From C-114 sp963745405 (GTDB taxonomy: Bacteria > Chloroflexota > Limnocylindria > Limnocylindrales > CSP1-4): 64,000 nt of DNA. Within the stretch, counting starts at the first letter, position 1, and the number at the start of each line of letters is the position of its first letter. Positions 61,311 to 64,000 of the stretch are shown in pieces. The notes under the pieces are model-generated. The model was not told where the DNA came from, searched no databases, and saw nothing but the letters and a program-made list of their open reading frames with translations. Both the position numbers and the translations under genes were made by a program. The stretch spans positions 2,356,001 to 2,420,000 of the forward strand of contig CAVUWY010000002.1 of assembly GCA_963745405.1 (NCBI GenBank). Direction: 5' to 3'.

Positions 61311-62324
61311 GTGAGCCTCGACGATCGGTACGACGACCTCGCGGCGAGCATCGGCGGCTTCTACCGCAGCTGGGCCGCCTACCTCGGGCTCGAGCTCGGG
61401 CTCTTCGCGGCCCTCCGGACGGCCGGCCCGGACGGCCTGAGCGGCGACCAGCTGGCCGAGCGGACGGGGACCCGACCCGCGCCGGTCGCAGCCTGGATGC
61501 GGGCGGCCTTCGCCAGCGACCTCATCGAGTTCGACGGGAGCCGGGCCCGTGTCCCTGACGACGTCGCGGCGGTCCTCCTCGACGAGGAGCGGCCGGAGTT
61601 CCTCGGCGGTCAGTTCGTCTCGACGGTGGTGTCGACCCTCGACTACGAGGGGATGGCCGAGTACTTCCGGACCGGGCGGACCATCGCCGAGCGGCCGCCC
61701 CGGTTCCACCGGGCGATCGAGCAGGTCACCGGCCAGGACATCGCGGTCTTCTTCCAGGAGGCCCTCGCGGCGCTGCCGACCCTGACCGATGTCCTGAGCC
61801 GGGGCGTCGACATCCTCGACGTGGCCTGCGGTGGCGGCCGCTGGCTCGTCGCCATGGCCAGGCGATTCCCCGAGTGCCGCCTCACCGGCGTCGAGTTCGA
61901 GCCCGATTCGGTCGCCCGGGCCATGCGCCGGGTGTCCGAGGCGGGCCTCGGCGACCGGGTCCGGATCGAGTCCCGCGACATCGCCACGATGGGCATCGAG
62001 GGTGCCTTCGACCTCGTCTACCTCCAGGACGCGCTCCACGAGATCCCCGATCCGGTCGAGTCGCTCCGGGCGTCGTGGGCGGCGGTCCGCAGCGGCGGCC
62101 GGATGGTGGTCCTCGACTGGTGCCTGCCGGCGATCCTCGAGGAGTCGCGGACGATCCACGGCCAGATCCTCTGGGGCATCCAGCTCGACGAGCTGTACCA
62201 GGGCACCCGTATGTACACCCACGACGGTTTCGTCGAGCTCTACCGGGCGGCCGGGCTCGCCGACCCGAAGGTCATCGACCTGCCGTCCGGGGCGACGATC
62301 TTCGTGTCGCTGCGGGGAGCCTGA
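61311..62324 (+). CDS. class I SAM methyltransferase with dimerisation HTH (O-methyltransferase-like)
   Basis: 337 residues from the GTG at 61311; an ATG at 61275 is the alternative. The N-terminal part (YDDLAASIGGFYRSWAAYLGLELGLFAAL) is the winged-helix dimerisation domain of the family 2 O-methyltransferases; motif I is VDILDVACGGGRWLVAMA, motif II has GVEFEPDSV, and DLVYLQDALHEIPDPV follows. Located next to a UbiA-type prenyltransferase, it may methylate a quinone-like product, but that is inference. Confidence 0.87.
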   Translation: MSLDDRYDDLAASIGGFYRSWAAYLGLELGLFAALRTAGPDGLSGDQLAERTGTRPAPVAAWMRAAFASDLIEFDGSRARVPDDVAAVLLDEERPEFLGGQFVSTVVSTLDYEGMAEYFRTGRTIAERPPRFHRAIEQVTGQDIAVFFQEALAALPTLTDVLSRGVDILDVACGGGRWLVAMARRFPECRLTGVEFEPDSVARAMRRVSEAGLGDRVRIESRDIATMGIEGAFDLVYLQDALHEIPDPVESLRASWAAVRSGGRMVVLDWCLPAILEESRTIHGQILWGIQLDELYQGTRMYTHDGFVELYRAAGLADPKVIDLPSGATIFVSLRGA

Positions 62325-62459
62325 GCGGTTCGTCAAGGCCGCCTGACGGGGCCCTGAGAGCCCGGTGCGCGCTCGTGACCGAACCTCCCGCCCGTTCGGC
62401 GGCTATTCACTGGTGACCGGGCGCCACCCCCAGGTGCGCCCGCCAACGGGACATCGCCC

Positions 62460-64000
62460 ATGTCGCCGACCACGCCGCTCTCCCTGGACCGGGCGAGTGG
62501 GCAGCCGCTGTATCGCCAGATCGAGGACCAGCTCCGGGGGGCCATCCGCGAACGACGGCTCCGTCCGGGTACGCGCGTCCCCAGCATCCGCACCCTCGCC
62601 CGCGACCTCGGCGTATCGCGACTGACGGTCGTCACCGCCTACGAGGAGCTAGCCGCCGAGGGCTACATCGTGAGCCGGGTGGGCTTCGGGACGATCGTCG
62701 CGACGGGCCCGGAGGCCGCCGCGATGCCGCGGCGGGTCGCCTCGGTCGCGTCGAACGGGACCGCCCGGCCGCTGCCGACGATGCGCGGCTCGACCCCGCG
62801 GAAGCCGATCGGCCGGCGGATCGCCGCGGGTGTGCCCGGAGCGGAGGCGGGGGAGGGGGCCTTCGACTTCCGGCTCGGTGCCGTCGCCCTCGAGCTGTTC
62901 CCGAGCCGGACCTGGGAGCGGCTCCTCCACGAAGTGTGGGCGGATCTCGAGGGTTCGCGCGTCCGCTCCGACGTCGACTACCCCGATCCGGCCGGCGACC
63001 CCGAGCTGCGAGCGGTCCTCGCCGGTCATCTCGCCGAGACCCGCGCCGTCGTCGCCGACCCGCGGCGGATCGTCGTCACGTCGGGGACGCCGGCGGCCCT
63101 GGCTGCGATCGCGTCGCTGTGGCTCGAGCCGGGCCGGGTGGCCGTGGTCGAGGAGCCGTGCAGCCCGTTGGTCCGGCGGGCTCTCGCGGTGAACGGCGCG
63201 ACCGTCGTCGGGGTCCCCGTCGACGAGCGCGGCCTGGTCACCGACGCCCTGCCGCCCGAGGCGAGCCTCGTCGTCGTGACCCCGTCCTGGCAGTACCCGG
63301 CCGGCGGCACGCTGCCACTCGCCCGTCGGACCCGCCTCCTGAGCTGGGCCGCCGAGGTCGGGTCCCTCGTCGTCGAGGACGACCGCGAGAGCGACATCCG
63401 CTACGGGAACCAGCCGCTGGCGTCGATGCAGGGCCTCGACGGCGACGGGCGGGTCATCCATCTTGCCTCGTTCAGCCGGGTCCTCTACCCGGGGTTGCGG
63501 ACCGGCTGCGTCGTACTGCCCGAGCGGTTCGTCGAGCGCTTCACGGCCGCCCTCGAGGTGTTCGACCGCGGGCCGGCGGTCCTCGAGCAGCGCGCCCTGG
63601 CCCGGTTCATCGCCGGCGGCCACCTCGCCCGCCACCAGGGTCGGGTCCGGACTGTGCTGGCGGAGCGCCAGGCGGCCATGGTCGACGCGATCGAGCGGGA
63701 GCTGGGGAGCCTCCTCTCGGTCGAGCCCGCGGCGGCCGGCCTGCACGTCGTCGCCCATCTCGAGGACGACCGCTGGAGCGCGGCACGGATCGTCGAGCTC
63801 GGCCGGACCAACGGAGTCCTCCTCGAGGCGCTGCCGGAGCCCCTGGACGAAGCCGGCGGGGCCGCCACCGCGGCAGAGCAGCGGCGGGTCGTGTTCCAGT
63901 ACGCCCGTCACGACCAGGCGGCGATCCGGGCGGGCATCGCCCGCCTCGGTGACGTCCTGGCAGCCGTGAGCCCGTGCGGCGGTCGCACCGCGTGCGCCAC
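62460..64000 (+). CDS. MocR/GntR-family regulator with aminotransferase-like domain, 3' end outside window
   Basis: At least 513 residues, frame open at the end. The N-terminus is a GntR wHTH (PLYRQIEDQLRGAIRERRLRPG, VPSIRTLARDLGVSRLTVVTAYEEL) followed by a fold-type I aminotransferase domain (DFRLGAVALELFP, TSGTPAALAAIA, VTPSWQYPAGGTLPLARR, VVEDDRESDIRY). In MocR proteins the PLP lysine lies in a FSK motif; here it reads ASFSRVLYPGLR with Arg340 (codon CGG). Classical PLP binding is therefore doubtful. TCACTGGTGA (62407-62416) upstream is a candidate operator. The ATG is at 62460. Confidence 0.85.
   Translation, partial: MSPTTPLSLDRASGQPLYRQIEDQLRGAIRERRLRPGTRVPSIRTLARDLGVSRLTVVTAYEELAAEGYIVSRVGFGTIVATGPEAAAMPRRVASVASNGTARPLPTMRGSTPRKPIGRRIAAGVPGAEAGEGAFDFRLGAVALELFPSRTWERLLHEVWADLEGSRVRSDVDYPDPAGDPELRAVLAGHLAETRAVVADPRRIVVTSGTPAALAAIASLWLEPGRVAVVEEPCSPLVRRALAVNGATVVGVPVDERGLVTDALPPEASLVVVTPSWQYPAGGTLPLARRTRLLSWAAEVGSLVVEDDRESDIRYGNQPLASMQGLDGDGRVIHLASFSRVLYPGLRTGCVVLPERFVERFTAALEVFDRGPAVLEQRALARFIAGGHLARHQGRVRTVLAERQAAMVDAIERELGSLLSVEPAAAGLHVVAHLEDDRWSAARIVELGRTNGVLLEALPEPLDEAGGAATAAEQRRVVFQYARHDQAAIRAGIARLGDVLAAVSPCGGRTACA

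Overview
The window is a 64 kb piece of a very GC-rich (about 70 % by eye) bacterial chromosome. It is gene-dense, with no phage, transposon, CRISPR or rRNA. The gene content points to a deep Gram-positive-like lineage, most probably Chloroflexota of the Limnocylindria type: DUF2723 and DUF2029 membrane glycosyltransferase-like proteins, class III cyclases fused to ATPase/TPR modules, an ECF sigma factor, an acetoin/branched-chain type 2-oxoacid dehydrogenase, lipoproteins, and frequent TANNNT-(6-7 nt)-start leaderless promoters. The phylum is an inference from gene families, not from a marker gene.

Layout. 1-4.1 kb: end of nnrE, a small membrane protein, then glpD (broken by one base) and glpK for glycerol use. 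4.2-5.5 kb: a double zinc-ribbon protein behind a structured leader, and plsY on the other strand. 5.7-9.3 kb: a 2-oxoacid dehydrogenase operon (E3, E1alpha, E1beta) behind a short upstream ORF. 9.3-15.1 kb (minus): a two-gene signalling operon, a 12-TM transporter-like protein with HEAT repeats and a cyclic-nucleotide-binding domain, followed by a class III cyclase-ATPase-TPR protein. 15.2-19.7 kb: E2 of the dehydrogenase, an epimerase, lipA and a membrane-anchored protein. 19.8-26.1 kb: adenosine-deaminase-like protein, SufR-like regulator, an intergenic 50-bp repeat, acyl-CoA dehydrogenase, lipoprotein, acyl-CoA ligase. 26.2-38.2 kb: two large secreted proteins (both frameshifted; the second is a roughly 2170-residue subtilisin-like surface protein with an Ig/MBG repeat stalk), between them a DUF1015 protein, an alpha/beta-hydrolase lacking its serine, tRNA-Glu and a YciI-like protein. 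38.5-40.7 kb: DUF1611 (DgcN-like) and dipeptide-epimerase (DgcA-like) pair. 41-45 kb: conserved small proteins, a DUF2723 protein and an orphan DNA methyltransferase. 45.3-51.2 kb: VOC protein, zinc-finger adenylate cyclase, small membrane/zinc proteins, tRNA-Arg, DHA2 exporter, secreted HNH-type lipoprotein, excisionase-like HTH. 51.3-57.2 kb: class III aminotransferase, GMC oxidase, EamA exporter, and an ECF sigma/MGMT-Ada operon. 57.4-64 kb: DUF2029 protein, CPBP protease, an LLM-flavoenzyme/UbiA fusion, an O-methyltransferase-like enzyme and a MocR-type regulator cut by the window end.

How the genes fit together. E3-E1alpha-E1beta, E2 and lipA supply one lipoate-dependent dehydrogenase and its cofactor; with the acyl-CoA dehydrogenase and acyl-CoA ligase they suggest branched-chain amino-acid or short acyl catabolism. 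Glycerol enters through GlpK/GlpD and leaves toward lipid through PlsY. Cyclic-nucleotide signalling appears three times: two cyclases and one cNMP-binding transporter-like protein. The strongest candidates for undescribed biology are the transporter-HEAT-CNBD/cyclase operon, the ECF sigma factor overlapping a reversed-order MGMT-Ada(Zn) protein, and the LLM-UbiA fusion.

Caution. Five genes each carry a one-base frameshift (one of them two), several in short G/C runs, so the consensus may contain assembly indels.
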